Assembly: GCA_023014335.1 (NCBI GenBank)
Contig: JAECYW010000020.1
Location: 124,001-188,000, forward strand
Length of the DNA stretch: 64,000 nt
Source of the DNA: Galerina marginata
Lineage: Eukaryota > Basidiomycota > Agaricomycetes > Agaricales > Galerinaceae
Reading direction: 5' to 3'
Shown here: positions 23,361 to 34,181 of the stretch, piece by piece
Layout: each line of letters opens with the position of its first letter
How positions within the stretch are numbered: the stretch's first letter is position 1
Translations under genes and position numbers: made by a program
Notes under the pieces: model-generated
Told to the model about the DNA's origin: nothing
The model's input: only the letters and a program-made list of their open reading frames with translations
Database searches by the model: none

Positions 23361-24226
23361 CTAGCAAGATCTGGCGTTGTGAGTTGACCTAAAATATGCT
23401 AACCTGTTCATAACGCCGACAACGATCTGTAATGCAATTCGGGCGTTCATATTGCCTGATAGGAGTTTTCCCAATTTCCTGATGATTTTGACCAATGCCT
23501 GCAACAAAAATCAAAAAATGTCTATGATATGGCTAGGAGTGAGATAATTACGCACATCTGGTTCCGCATTCCACACTTCATCGGCAGTAGGATTTTTAAT
23601 CTGTAAGAAGATTATTGAAATCAGTAAAGTTCAAGGGCATCAGGAAAGCCGGGGCGCATACCACATAAGTTCTATTTCCAGCACATTGAATAGCGAAGGC
23701 CACTGCGCCACCGACAGATGTAGTATACGGTTGCAGGCCCTGTCATGAAATCAGTTTTCGTGGTAATCATACCAACGTCAGCTTTAATCACTTACACTGA
23801 AACTAAGCGTCGACACAACGTTACCCTCGCCGACGTTCGTGATATAATAGGCTGACTGGGGTGCGTTTGTCAGGGACCACTACAGTTTTCAACACAGTCA
23901 GTAGACGTAGTCGCAAATATAAAGCGAGGCAAATGTTTCACTCACAACGCCAAGTTGGCCAGTAGGTGGATCTTGGTGGGACTCGATGGCAGGAGGCGCG
24001 AATGCATGGTGGAATGGGCGCAGCTGCCAACCCGTCGCAGCTAATGAAATCGTGTACTTTCCAGGTGAGAGTACAACGCACTGGGGAAGAGAAAATAACG
24101 GGTAGTCAGTTTTTAATCGCGGTGGTTGGTAATAGGACAGGTGCATACAGCAGCGCGGGAGGCTAAAGGATTCGCAGCCACGCCGAGAGCGAGGAGAGCA
24201 GAAGCGGCAAAAGCTTTGAATTGCAT
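23361..24226 (-). pseudogene. Small secreted protein gene, 3' end disrupted by the transposon
   Basis: The ATG at 24226 starts a classic signal peptide (MQFKAFAASALLALGVAANP). Exons run 24226-24149, 24080-23946, 23879 to about 23,800, then a piece from about 23,750 to 23,665, one ending near 23,555, and a last one reaching the transposon at 23,485. Junctions I checked are phase 0. The mature protein is short, with TISLAATGWQLRPFHH, a Trp and aromatic residues spaced as in small beta-rich secreted proteins; a beta-trefoil fold is only a guess. The transposon interrupts the last exon. Reading on into its right end adds about 41 foreign codons and stops at 23361-23363. The original last ~17 codons are at 6200-6253. 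Whether the chimeric protein is made is unknown. Confidence 0.8.
23443..23484 (-). repeat. Right terminal inverted repeat
   Basis: The last 19 bases (23466-23484) are the exact inverse complement of the left terminus, with further imperfect pairing inward through TCATATTGCC. It marks the right boundary of the element. Confidence 0.9.
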
Positions 24227-24293
24227 AGGTGTTAGAGAGGATGCTGGGTAAGAATTCGACCTAGATTGATAATTCAAAGAGGCTCTTCGCATA

Positions 24294-24301
24294 CTTATAT
24301 A
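24294..24301 (-). promoter_or_regulatory. TATA box of the secreted-protein gene
   Basis: TATATAAG on the minus strand lies about 70 bp upstream of the ATG at 24226, a fitting distance for a strongly expressed fungal secreted-protein gene. Confidence 0.6.
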
Positions 24302-24939
24302 GTGAATTCAAGTTCGCCAGCCCAGGCACAGCCTTTCCCGAAGGACCAGTCCGGTAAGCATCGACCTGTCTGCGTCGGGGGAGATGGTTATCCTCCTCGA
24401 CTTGATCGCCGCTCTAGCACTCCTCAGGACGGAGAACGTTCTAGGACATGATACGTATCTCCCGAGGTCATGCGATTCAAGATCAGTCAGCTCGAGAATG
24501 TACATTGTCGCGCCAAGTGGAACGGCCCAGGAACTGCCAGTGCAAAGATGAAGGCGTCCGTAGACCAGACAGGGTGCCAGTCCGCTCCACTTTCAAGTTT
24601 CACGAACGGTTCGGATCCTCGGACCTTCTGCTGATCATAACACGCCATTTTGTGATGTAAAGGCTCTGAAATGGTAAATAACTGATTCTTGCCACTGTCG
24701 TCGAGAGTGTGCGTCGACCATGAAAGCCTGGCTTCAACGTGCATTGGGACCACTAAGCACAGGTCTAGGTTTCTAGTCTAGGAAAATATTGTGGAGAACC
24801 TGAAGAATCGCCGCGATTTGTCCATGGTTGTCCTGGGATAATGTAGCGGTTTCTAATGTTGGGCGGAGGTATGGAGGCGCGGGAGTCACTGACACTGACA
24901 ATGACTGGTATATAATCTTATCAACGCGCCAGGATCACG
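24302..24939. other. Intergenic stretch, nothing recognised
   Basis: Only short frames without splice or domain support. The stretch separates the transposon-interrupted gene from the duplicated block. Confidence 0.4.
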
Positions 24940-25128
24940 TTACTTCCGTCACTGTCCAACGTTGAACTAGACCTCCAACCATGGCCTGATCGCTGAGCGC
25001 TCGCCGTTGAGCTTGTTCTTGGACTGCACCCTACGCCATCTCGGAAAGGGCCTCACGTCAACGAGCCACAAGAACCAACTGCTTCCACCTCATCAATGAA
25101 GATGGAGAAAAGAAGAATCCCAGTTACA
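24940..25128 (+). pseudogene. 5' fragment of a third MYND-gene copy
   Basis: The sequence is similar to 32,425-32,595 and 50,915-51,085, the upstream part and first codons of the MYND-finger genes. It includes the segment encoding GAHVNEPQEPTASASSMKMEKRRIPVT in a diverged form. Homology stops abruptly at 25,128, where the sequence joins the left edge of block A. It is a rearrangement remnant without a finger. Confidence 0.7.
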
Positions 25129-25476
25129 CCATCGACAACGCAAGAAACTTAGGGATCCCGTTTGCCGGGCACTGGGTCAGATAGGTATAAGAGTTCAATG
25201 ACGATATGAAGAAGACTCCCGGATCAAATCATAAACCAACCATCGGAGAATTGAAGAGATGGTGCTCACATCCTGTGTAATCCAGACCCAGGTTTCTCTT
25301 CAAAGCGCAGTGGACCGTCTATGAGTTCCGACTTTATGTTCCCAATGGGATCAGAAAAAAAGTCGAAGATCAGAAGAGATTTCCTAACTAAACCGGCAGT
25401 TTTCGAAAGGCCAAGTAGTGTGCTCAAGAGTCGATTCCTTGAGCCAGAAGATGCATGTCTTTGTTCAAATTCTTAG

Positions 25477-28400
25477 GACTCTGACTACCCAACGAGAACG
25501 CCACGAAAGCCTTTTAGCGGGATTTTGCCTTTTGGAGCTGGAGCTGTTGCCGGTGGTGGCATGTTGTCTGGAGATCTTGCTGCCGGTGGTACACCATCGA
25601 ATCTTGGTAAAATTGGCGACGCTGGTAAGACTTGTTTCTCCCAATTGTTTGGTATCTCGAAATTGACTCGATGTCTTCAAAACAGCTCTAGCCGATGCTG
25701 ATCCTCTTGGCGTCAACCTAAATGTCACATTTGACGAAGTTGGAGGCTTGGATGATCGTAAGTTGATATTTCCCCGTTACTTCCAATCGTCATTGTAATA
25801 TCCTTTTTCGTTGCTAGACATCCATGCGTTGAAGCAGATGACGCTTCTGCCTTTGTTGGACCCAGAGGTCTTCCAGAGGTTCAACGTTACCCCTCCACGT
25901 GGAGTTTTATTCCATGGACCTCCAGGAACGGGAAAGACACTTTTGGCACGAGCCCTAGGTGCAAGTTGCCGGACTGGAGGCAGACAAATTTGTGCGGGTT
26001 ATTTTCCTCCATGCCGACTCAATGAGTTGACCTTCTTCTTTATTCAGCGTTTTTTATGCGCAAAGGTGCCGACTGTCTCTCCAAATGGGTCGGAGAAGCC
26101 GAGCGTCAACTGCGACTTCTCTTCGAGGAGGCACGAAACTCGCAGCCTTCCATCATCTTTTTCGATGAGATCGATGGTCTAGCGCCAGTGCGATCGTCGA
26201 AACAAGATCAAATCCATGCTTCAATTGTTAGCACCCTTCTAGCTCTCATGGACGGCATGGATGGGCGCGGCCAGGTCGTCGTCATCGGGGCTACCAATCG
26301 GCCTGACGCCGTGGATCCAGCGCTCAGGAGGCCAGGAAGGTTCGACCGAGAATTTTACTTTGGCCTACCTGGGCTGGAAGCTAGAGAGAAGATTTTAAGC
26401 ATTATGGCGAAGAAGTGGGTGGGCTGGGGCGGAGGAGAGGACGAAGATAAGAATGAGGAAAAGGAATGTGAGGTCAAGGGGAGGATTAATGGGTTAGCGA
26501 AGTTAACGAAGGGCTATGGAGGTGCTGATTTAAGGGTACGATTTCGGGTTATTTTTGAAGCTAAAGACTAACCTATATGCTTCATTTCAAGGCTCTTTGT
26601 ACGGAGGCAGCTCTGAATGCGATTCAGAGGCGATACCCTCAAGTATACAAGAGTAACGACCGTTTGCTCTTGAAGCCTGAAACAATTGGAATTGGCCTGC
26701 GTGATTTCATGATTTCCATTAAGAGTAAGTATTTCTATTCCTGGCATCGATCGATTGACTCATCATGCTGACACATCACATCTACAACAGAACTGGTTCC
26801 TTCCTCTGCTCGGTCAACATCTTCGGCCGCTACACCACTTCCGGTGCAGTTTGTGCCGCTGTTGGAAAGTACGCTGGAGAAGGTCAAGGAAGTTATACAG
26901 CGTGTTATGCCTGTTGAGAAGAAGCTTAGTGCGGCTTGAGGAGGCCGAGTTTGAGGATGAGGGCGGAGAAGAGGGTGCACAGGAGAAAGAGATGCTGTCT
27001 CAAGGTATGCCTTCCTACTTCTTTCTTTCAATGATCGCTTATTCTTTTTCTAGCTATGCAAACTCTTCGCGTGTATCGCCCACGAGTTATCATTCATGGA
27101 CCTATTGGTATGGGCCAAGGATATATCGGCGCTGCTGCTCTGCATCATCTGGAGGGTTATCATGTCCAAAGTCTCGAACTCGGAACGTTAATGAGTGATT
27201 CTACTAGGGTGTGTTATCTGATATTACCCATCAAATTTCGCCTAACATTTTATTTCATCAGACCGTGGAAGCTGCTATCGTCCAACTCTTCGTCGAGGCG
27301 AAACGTAATCAACCTTCCGTGATCTATACTCCCTCTCTGGTAGGCTGGTGCGCCGCTGTCTCGGAAACGTCGCGGTCGACAGTCCGGGCAATGCTCGATA
27401 CTCTTGCTCCGACAGACCCCATCCTTCTGCTCGCCGTTGTTGATGGCCGTTTCGCGGACCTTCCTCGGGATGTTAAAGCTTGGTTTGGTCCCACGAAAGA
27501 CAACCGTGTCGAACTTACGACTCCAAGTGACTCTCAGCGCGAGGCGTTCTTTGAGGGGTTGATGAAAGATATTCAACGGCCTCCAAATCAGTTTGCCGAT
27601 GGAATGGCCCGAAGGAAGAGGGTGCTAGAGGAGCTGCCCTTCGCACCTCCTTTGGAGCCGAGAAAGCCTACTGCTGCTGAGCGGGCCCTTCAGGAAGAGA
27701 GCGATCAACGAATTCTTACTCTCTTAAAATATCGTCTTGGCCCGATACTGCAGGAGCTGAAGCGGAAGTTCAAGAGGTTTACTAAGAGGGCTACGGTATG
27801 TTAACCTTGATGTTCTATGTAACCGGATCACTGACCATGTTGTCTGCTAATAGGAAGAGTACAACTTCGATCCAACGGAAGATGGCGTAAACGGGCTGGA
27901 TACTGTGACCACTACCGTGATCGAAGTTCACCAGGGCATGAACGGCGTTATTGATATCACTGGCGAAAAGCCTACACAACCAATGGTTGGTGACCAAGGT
28001 GTGCCGATGAATGGCGTGGTCATGCAACAGCAGCAGATCATGCAACAGATGCCGCCTTTGTACGACATGGACCTGGAAAGGATGCAGATGGACCTGTTCA
28101 AGGGTCGCTATCTTACCCCGCAAGACTTCCTTGACGATGTTGGCAAGATGCTACATAATGCGGACGTAAAGGCCCAAGAGGATCTCGACAGGCTGCATAA
28201 AGCTCAAGCTATGTTTACAGCCGCTCAAGTCAGCATTCAAGAGTTTGATCCGCAGCTGAGGCTCGAGTGCGAGAGGATGGCTGCTAGAGAACGACAGAGG
28301 AGAGAGGAACGTAGGAAAGAAAAGGGGAAGGAGAAGGAGATCAATGGACATCCTGTGCCAGCTGGTGCTAGGAGAAGTGCCCGGAATAATGGCCTGCAAC

Positions 28401-29440
28401 CTGAACACCCTATCACCGATCCTGTGAAGTTGGAACGTAGGCTGAAGAGGCAGCGGGGCGAAGAAAGCAGCGGTGTTGACTCACATGGATCCGAGGGCGA
28501 AGCCAATGGTTTTATTACCGCTGACGGCGGTCGCGATGCCAAGAGGTCGAGGATCATCGACGACCAGGACGACGATCGCGACCCTTTGGACACTCTTGGA
28601 TCGTCGAGACCAGGTACACAAGAACGGCCTCACATAGTTCGATTTGCAGCTCCTCACAGTGAACCGATGGCGCCTCTAATAGAGGTTCCTGGGCTGGGAC
28701 AATATCCTCATCCACCCCATCATCATCTGCCCATGCCCCCTCACCCATCGTTGCACCAAAACCACATGTACTCGCAGTACCCACAGTTCCATGACCAGAT
28801 GAACGTCGATAGCCCTTCGAGACGGGGTGGTTTTGATCCCGCCCTTCTAAATCCTATGTCACCTCAGCCTCCACCTCAAGATATGTTCGGTGTCCAGCCG
28901 TTTGCGCCGCGACCGAACGGCAGCCCGTACAACTTCCCTACAATCAGCGTGGACCCTACCGACCCTTTCATGTCCCAACCGCACCCCCAGCACGGCCAGT
29001 ACCGACCGCAACAGCACCGGCCGAACTCATTTATGGAGATGCTCGCCAAAACCCCGACACCACCGCTGCCGGCTCAAGCACCTTATAGCCCCGTGCCCCA
29101 AATCCAGTTACCAGCTGGGCCGGAAAGACAGCCGACTCCGCTGCCCGTCGCGTCTTCGTCAGTATTGGTGCGAGATCCCACACCCATGGTCATCGAGCGC
29201 ACACCGACCCCACCGCTGCCTGACTTCCACATTTCTTCCTCATTGTTGTCCGATCTACGCCAGGTGATCAAGGAACTGACTGCCGGCTTGACGGTCGAGC
29301 AGCTTGAACAGTTGCGCGCGACGTGTCTTGGGACAGTATGGCGGCATCGAAAAGAGTGGAATCGCGATGAGCTGGTCGAAGAGTTGCTCAAAGATGTCAA
29401 AGAATTCGTCGAGGAAGTTCGTGAAGAAGAGGAAGAGTAG
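25477..29440 (+). pseudogene. YTA7/ATAD2-type AAA ATPase, block A copy, 5'-deleted and frameshifted
   Basis: The copy begins at the second exon of the block B gene. About 1.35 kb covering promoter, start and N-terminus (equivalent to about 41,347-42,699) is missing, and the deletion joins intergenic sequence to the last part of an intron. Downstream exons match block B, including GPPGTGKT and FFDEIDG. At 26,931-26,939 one extra G turns GCG CTT GAG into GCG GCT TGA, a premature stop between the two AAA domains. The last exon (27,856-29,440) is still open for more than 500 codons, so decay is recent. It is very unlikely to make a working ATPase. Confidence 0.85.
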
Positions 29441-29756
29441 TGCTTAGTTATTCTACTTCAATTAATCACTATTGTAGTTCGTTCACCAGTCCTTTTTTCC
29501 CTCTCAAACCACCATGTACAACAATGTGATACTTATTAACTGTAGTTCTTTTACCTGTCTTGTTCAAAGTTGTGTGATGGAAAAGTTTCATAGTCATGAT
29601 CAGAGTACAATCTACACTTTGAACCTCATTATGTGCTACTCTCCCTTGCTCTCTGAATCTTGCTCCCCCTATATGCTACTAACTACATCAATTGCGACGT
29701 GACTTGGATATGACTCTAGTGACATAGGACCTGAGCCGTCGAGAATGGCTTTAGTT
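29441..29756. other. Converging 3' ends
   Basis: AT-rich sequence between the ATPase stop codon and the stop of the next minus-strand gene, matched in block B at 46,694-46,984. No coding support. Confidence 0.4.
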
Positions 29757-30356
29757 TCAATTGTTTTGAAGTTCCTTGTAAACACGTTCTTCCAACTGTT
29801 CACGATCACGTCGAATAGTGAGTAATTTCTCGAGAGACCCTTCTGGATGCTCAACATATAAAGGTCCATTGAATGGGTACCTGTCTGTAGCGCGATCCCC
29901 ACCAACTTCTTCATGATCCCATGTTGCAATCCATTTAAGCTCTTTTTCCTCGACTCTTCCTTCACTGATCAGCCATTTCTGCACTGCAATATCAATTGCT
30001 CCAGGATTTTTTTCGATCAATTCAAGGTTCCACCACATTGGATCGGTTTTTCTGTTAGTCGATACTCGACTCGTGACGAGCATGATGCGGTCTTGGCGTA
30101 GTGATATACTTCCTGGTGCCCAAGTAGCAACGGCTAGGATATTGGGCTCATCATTAGGCTTCAAGCCGTACCGTGACTTTTGTTCTCTTGACCAAGGATG
30201 CTCAGCCAGCCAGAAGTTTATGGCAAATTCCAAATACTCTTCAGTGAACCCCCGGTTAGCTATGGGGACATTGGTCATGATTTTTTCTGCAGTTTCAAAT
30301 GTCATTATGTATCCCCGGAGCTTTGGCAGCCAGTAAACCCTTGATTCGAGTTGCAT
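29757..30356 (-). CDS. Protein of unknown function, ~199 aa, block A copy
   Basis: A single-exon frame from the ATG at 30356 to a TGA at 29757-29759. It encodes a Trp-rich soluble protein (FWLAEHPWSREQKS, MWWNLEL, WIATWDHE) with a basic, Glu/Arg-rich C-terminal helix (LLTIRRDREQLEERVYKEL). No signal peptide or membrane segment is visible. The block B copy at 46,985-47,617 keeps the frame with scattered substitutions and a different C-terminal tail, which argues that the gene is or recently was under selection. I do not recognise the family. Confidence 0.65.
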   Translation of the reverse strand: MQLESRVYWLPKLRGYIMTFETAEKIMTNVPIANRGFTEEYLEFAINFWLAEHPWSREQKSRYGLKPNDEPNILAVATWAPGSISLRQDRIMLVTSRVSTNRKTDPMWWNLELIEKNPGAIDIAVQKWLISEGRVEEKELKWIATWDHEEVGGDRATDRYPFNGPLYVEHPEGSLEKLLTIRRDREQLEERVYKELQNN

Positions 30357-30852
30357 TCTCTGTCTCGGGTCACTTTCAGTGCCGTCGTGTCGTTAAAAAG
30401 TTGAAGTGCACGCCGCACGTATGGTAGGGTCAGTATTCACTAACTTCGTTTTGTGGGCTGAAGGATGATGAGAAAGACAGTTTCAAGTTCATGTCCAGGG
30501 TCGTGGTGTCTCCGCTTAACGAGTCCGGTTCTAGAAAGCGGAGATGAAAAAGAATCTGGTATGTTCAGTATCTACAACGTTCGGGACCATATCGCAGGCA
30601 CTCTGCGTACCGAAACAAAATATACATGGAGGAAATGTGGAAATGTTGCGCATGCAGGCGATGGTAGGACTTATCGTATGCCAATGGAATTCTTTGTAGA
30701 CACAGAAATAACAAGCTTCTCGAATATAACACTGAAGAGAAAACACTTGAAATAATAACCTTTGTACAAAAGGTCGCGACCACCAGGACCAGTAGAGGTT
30801 GAAATTTTGGAGATTTTAGCAAATAAGCAAATAAGCAGGGCATCCAGAAAAT
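30357..30852. other. Intergenic stretch; block B has a ~1.2 kb insert at the matching site
   Basis: Homology with block B holds to about 30,583 (ACAACGTTCGGGA) and resumes near 30,650 (CAGGCGATGGTAG). Between these points block B carries about 1.23 kb more. No gene is supported here. Confidence 0.6.
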
Positions 30853-31725
30853 CTACCAATCCTCTTCCTCTTCAAACTCGTAACCCATCGCCTTGTATCT
30901 TTCCACCAAAACGTCCAAATCTTCTGGAAACAAGCCACCATGCGAAACGATCAAAGAGAGACTGTGCTTGTTGCTATCCATACCGTCCAGCATTTTCATC
31001 GTCACCTGAAGTTCCCAGAGAAAGTCCGTATACGCCACTTGTGCCGCTATGTTCATCTCTTCCCAAGTCATCGCGCGTCCAAATGCCAGTTTCTCCAAGT
31101 AACGTCCGCGAATAGTACTATGCAGGCCTTGCAATAGTCTTTCCATAGTGTATCCGCCGAAGAATGAGCAGACATTGCCAAATCCAAAACCGCCGCCAAA
31201 TAGCATGGCTTCCTTCTCGAGGACTGCTTCCCGCGAGAATGGATCGGAAGTCCAACAGGCAAGGACATCAGGAAGATCACTTCGGGGCCGACGTTTTCCT
31301 GGACCAGTGTACGCCATTGAGAACCACGCGATGATGTAATAAAAAGACTCCAAGTCGTCGAGGTAGTCGAGAGGATATGTCTTGCGTCCGAGAATTGAGT
31401 TCGAGAGCGCCATGACAGACTGGAACATCGGGTTCTTGAAAGTCTGATTTTTTGTTGCCTTCAGGAAGCCGCGCTCTCTGGAGGTTGGCGACGAACAGCC
31501 GAGGTAAAGAATGTCGGGATTAACATTGCTGTGGATAGTGCCACTGGTCTCCCACACTTTTTGGTGATCTGAACGAAAGGTGAATGAGATAAGAACCGTA
31601 AACATAGAGGGAGATATGACAGTACCCGAAATGGCATCGTATATAGCTCCGAGAATTTCTTGGGGAGTTTCGAAGTACTCGACTTTACGCGGAGGTCGAT
31701 ATTCATTGGTACGAGAGGACGACAT
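30853..31725 (-). CDS. FunK1-type protein kinase C-lobe fragment, block A copy
   Basis: A single-exon 290-aa frame from the ATG at 31725 to the stop at 30853-30855. The centre resembles the C-lobe of fungal-specific FunK1 kinases: FMALSNSILGR-like segment preceding YLDDLESFYYIIAWFSMAY, then LACWTSDPFSREAVLEKEAML. No glycine loop, VAVK lysine, HRD or DFG motif is present, so it is not a catalytically complete kinase. The block B copy (49,344-50,216) has the same length and is equally open, which suggests the short form is maintained, perhaps as a pseudokinase-like protein. The alternative is a recently duplicated fragment not yet decayed. Confidence 0.65.
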   Translation of the reverse strand: MSSSRTNEYRPPRKVEYFETPQEILGAIYDAISGTVISPSMFTVLISFTFRSDHQKVWETSGTIHSNVNPDILYLGCSSPTSRERGFLKATKNQTFKNPMFQSVMALSNSILGRKTYPLDYLDDLESFYYIIAWFSMAYTGPGKRRPRSDLPDVLACWTSDPFSREAVLEKEAMLFGGGFGFGNVCSFFGGYTMERLLQGLHSTIRGRYLEKLAFGRAMTWEEMNIAAQVAYTDFLWELQVTMKMLDGMDSNKHSLSLIVSHGGLFPEDLDVLVERYKAMGYEFEEEEDW

Positions 31726-32562
31726 GAGTGATGATCCTAGGCTTTAAAGGAGGAGTTTTCCGTCAGCAGCGGTGACCTCGAAAGTGTCCATTTTAATAGG
31801 ATTTCACTCCTTAGAGATGGGCCATTGAATGTGCCACCGGCCAAATGGCAGAGAGGGTGAATTTCCTAGTTAGGTATCCATGAGTTGGTCAACGTCCATT
31901 GTCTGCGCCGGTGCGTTACTGGGCCGTGTATTTTTGCCCCGTGAGGTCCTGCATACCTCTTCTGCCGACGACAATGGGGGCAGCGCTCAGCCTTGGAGAA
32001 TAATTCATGAAACCAACACGAGGTTGGGTCCCGATGCCGGATCAGCTTCCTCCACTTCAGACCACCGGTCATGTTAATTACGTCGACCCGGTAGTACCAG
32101 AGAAATCAGGCAAAATATTGACCTGGAGCTACTAGTACTCAGCGAATCAATGTGAAATCGTGGCTCAAGCTACATATCTGCCGACGATACCACCAATTGC
32201 CTCTGCTGATAGGTAGTAACTCGTTTTTCAGTCACGTCCCGGTAGGCTTGCTAATATTGCATTGCAATAGCACAAGGTTTTCTCCAGAGGTATTCGAAAG
32301 ACAAGAGGAATAGTAGCATGACGAAAAGCGTGAATGATTGAAATTTGAAATTTGAAAGATGGGTGGGCTCGAATCGAATCCGGCGTTCTGTAATTCCCCA
32401 GCCCGCGGGAAATCTTATCAACAGCATCACGTTACTTCCGTGGTCCAACCATGGGCTGAAGCCGTTGCGGCATTGAGCTTGTTCTTGGACTGCACCCCTA
32501 CACCATCTCGGAAAGGAGCTCACGTCAATGAGCCACAAGAACCAACTGCTTCCGCCTCATCC
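31726..32562. promoter_or_regulatory. Divergent upstream region of the kinase-like and MYND genes, block A
   Basis: An ~840-bp interval between divergent starts. From 32,048 it is base-for-base identical to block B. An in-frame upstream ATG at 32359 would extend the MYND protein by 68 residues; I prefer 32563. No specific factor site was recognised. Confidence 0.5.
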
Positions 32563-33618
32563 ATGAAGATGGAGAAAAGAAGAATCCCAGTCACAGGCGT
32601 ACGGTGCTATGCTTGTTATAAACCTCCAAAAGACAAGCCGTTCTCCAATTGCGCTCGAGTGAGTGGGCGCTTTGCTGTGAAAGGAGCACGGGAATGGATG
32701 GCACTGATTTATATTTCCTCTTAATAGTGCAAAATGGTGGTGTACTGTTCCAGAAAGGTATCATCCTTGAGTTCGATATGCGATAGCTCAGGTACTGATT
32801 AACTTTCAGTGCCAGAAGAAGGATTGGTGTGTTATCTCAAATTCTTTATCGCTACCTACCTCAATGTTTATTTGGTACAGGCCAGAGCACAAAAAGGCTT
32901 GCACCGACACCCACACGGATACACAGTTTGCCGCGAAGTGCCTTCATCGACTTCCAGAAGACCTAGGCATAATGCTGTCCCTCGAGATGGCTTTGGCTGA
33001 AGACTACTTTGCCGCGTTCCTTGCAGCACCAGATTGCCGCCAGATGTGGTTTTTCGATGCGAGGCTCTGCATCACGCCATGCAAAGAGGAAGACTGGAAC
33101 GCGCTCACATCTCCAGATGTGCCACTCACCCCGCTCCTCGATAAACCTATGCCTGGCGTGCTGACGCTTCTGCATTTTGATATTTGCACAGAGGAGGACC
33201 GCCCTTGGGCAAAGGACAACCGCGCAAAGTGGGGCGCGCTTCGGGAGCTTGATGATGAGCATGGAAATGAGGACTGCCATACCGTCCTCATGTCGTTTTT
33301 CTTTAGAGACATCCCGATGTATTCTATGCCTCTCACCGTGCACCCGGCACAGGTTGACCTGGCTTCCCGGAAACATTCACCTGGGGTTAGTGCACAATAT
33401 GATGGACGACGTATGCTGAAGTCCATCCAACGGTGCGTTGAGTTTTTGTTTCGAAATGCGCATTTGGGAGAGCTGACTCATCTTATCTTAGGCGTGTTAA
33501 TTTCGAACTGGGATCCGGGGATAAAGCTGGTGCAAAAAAGCTGAGACATCATTTGGGAACCAACGATAAAATAGGGTTGAGAAAACTGGCGACAGAATAT
33601 TCCAAAACCCTAGGCTGA
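32563..33618 (+). CDS. MYND-type zinc-finger protein, block A copy
   Basis: Short exons build the finger across three introns: 32563-32658, then exons ending at the donors near 32,760 and 32,826, and the long exon from 32,881, with a last intron from 33,433 to ~33,492. The finger reads C-x2-C (CYAC), NCARC, YCSRKCQ, DWPEHKKAC, a complete MYND metal-binding set. A globular region of ~200 aa with no recognised domain follows, ending LRKLATEYSKTLG before the TGA at 33616-33618. MYND fingers mediate protein-protein contacts; the partner is unknown. An upstream in-frame ATG (32359) is possible. The gene is intact in both blocks. Confidence 0.8.
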
Positions 33619-34181
33619 GCACTACTTATGTCCGCATACGACTCTATGGCTTTGCATGTTAAGACGAGTTACCGATTAACGAGCACTTGCTGCGAGAGGC
33701 ACTTTGACTGATGGTCAGTGCAGTGACTGTTCTTCTCGGCGCTGGAGCCATCGCAAGGAACATAACCAGAAAGCCCTGTATGTTTTTCCAAATATTATTA
33801 CTCTTCTTGTTGTTTTTATTGTGGCTAAATATTGAAAATCCTACGTATATAGCGCCTTCAATACCACTGATGAAAGCGGAAGTGTGGGTGGGAGTTTGAA
33901 ATTGAATGTTGAACGTCGAACACCGACAGTAATATCCATCACTCTGAAATAGCCAACTGCCTGCAACATTTCGTTCTTGTCCTCTACTTACAACGCGACC
34001 GCTGACTGTTATTCTAACCCTTACACGGTCCATCTATAATTATAGCGCACTTGACATGCTGTCCTACTTGACATGGGGCTGTACAGGTATGAGAAAGTGC
34101 ATGGCACTGCATGCCGGATCCGAGTTTCACCCACCCCTCCCATCCTCCTCCCTTACGGTCATAGTCCTCTTGTCGCTCAAT
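33619..34181. other. Intergenic stretch upstream of the NLR gene, block A
   Basis: No coding support. A TATAATTATAG-like sequence (34,037-34,047) precedes the NLR start by about 140 bp and may be part of its promoter. The homologous block B interval is 52,112-52,625. Confidence 0.4.

Larger units (their letters stand above)
6254..23484 (+). mobile_element. 17.2 kb complete Plavaka-type (CACTA-like) DNA transposon with cargo genes
   Basis: Both ends carry the inverted repeat CATCAGGAAATTGGGAAAA (6254-6272, and its complement at 23466-23484), followed by ~20 bp of imperfect matching that includes GCAATATGA. Inside each end lie three tandem subterminal repeats. Flanks are ..TTAT at the left and ATTTT.. 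at the right, consistent with a 2-bp AT target duplication. The interior holds an intact Plavaka-type transposase (13,901-18,152), a divergent intact DUF6698 gene (11,863-13,507), an intact 226-aa gene (10,691-11,431), an intact 372-aa gene (21,364-22,708), and ~8 kb of unresolved sequence. A second copy's right end is at 1-177. Assignment to Plavaka rests on recognising the transposase; membership of the cargo is inferred from position between the termini. Confidence 0.85.

Noticed and set aside
30853..31725. A functional FunK1 kinase
   Set aside because: Glycine loop, catalytic lysine, HRD and DFG motifs are all missing.
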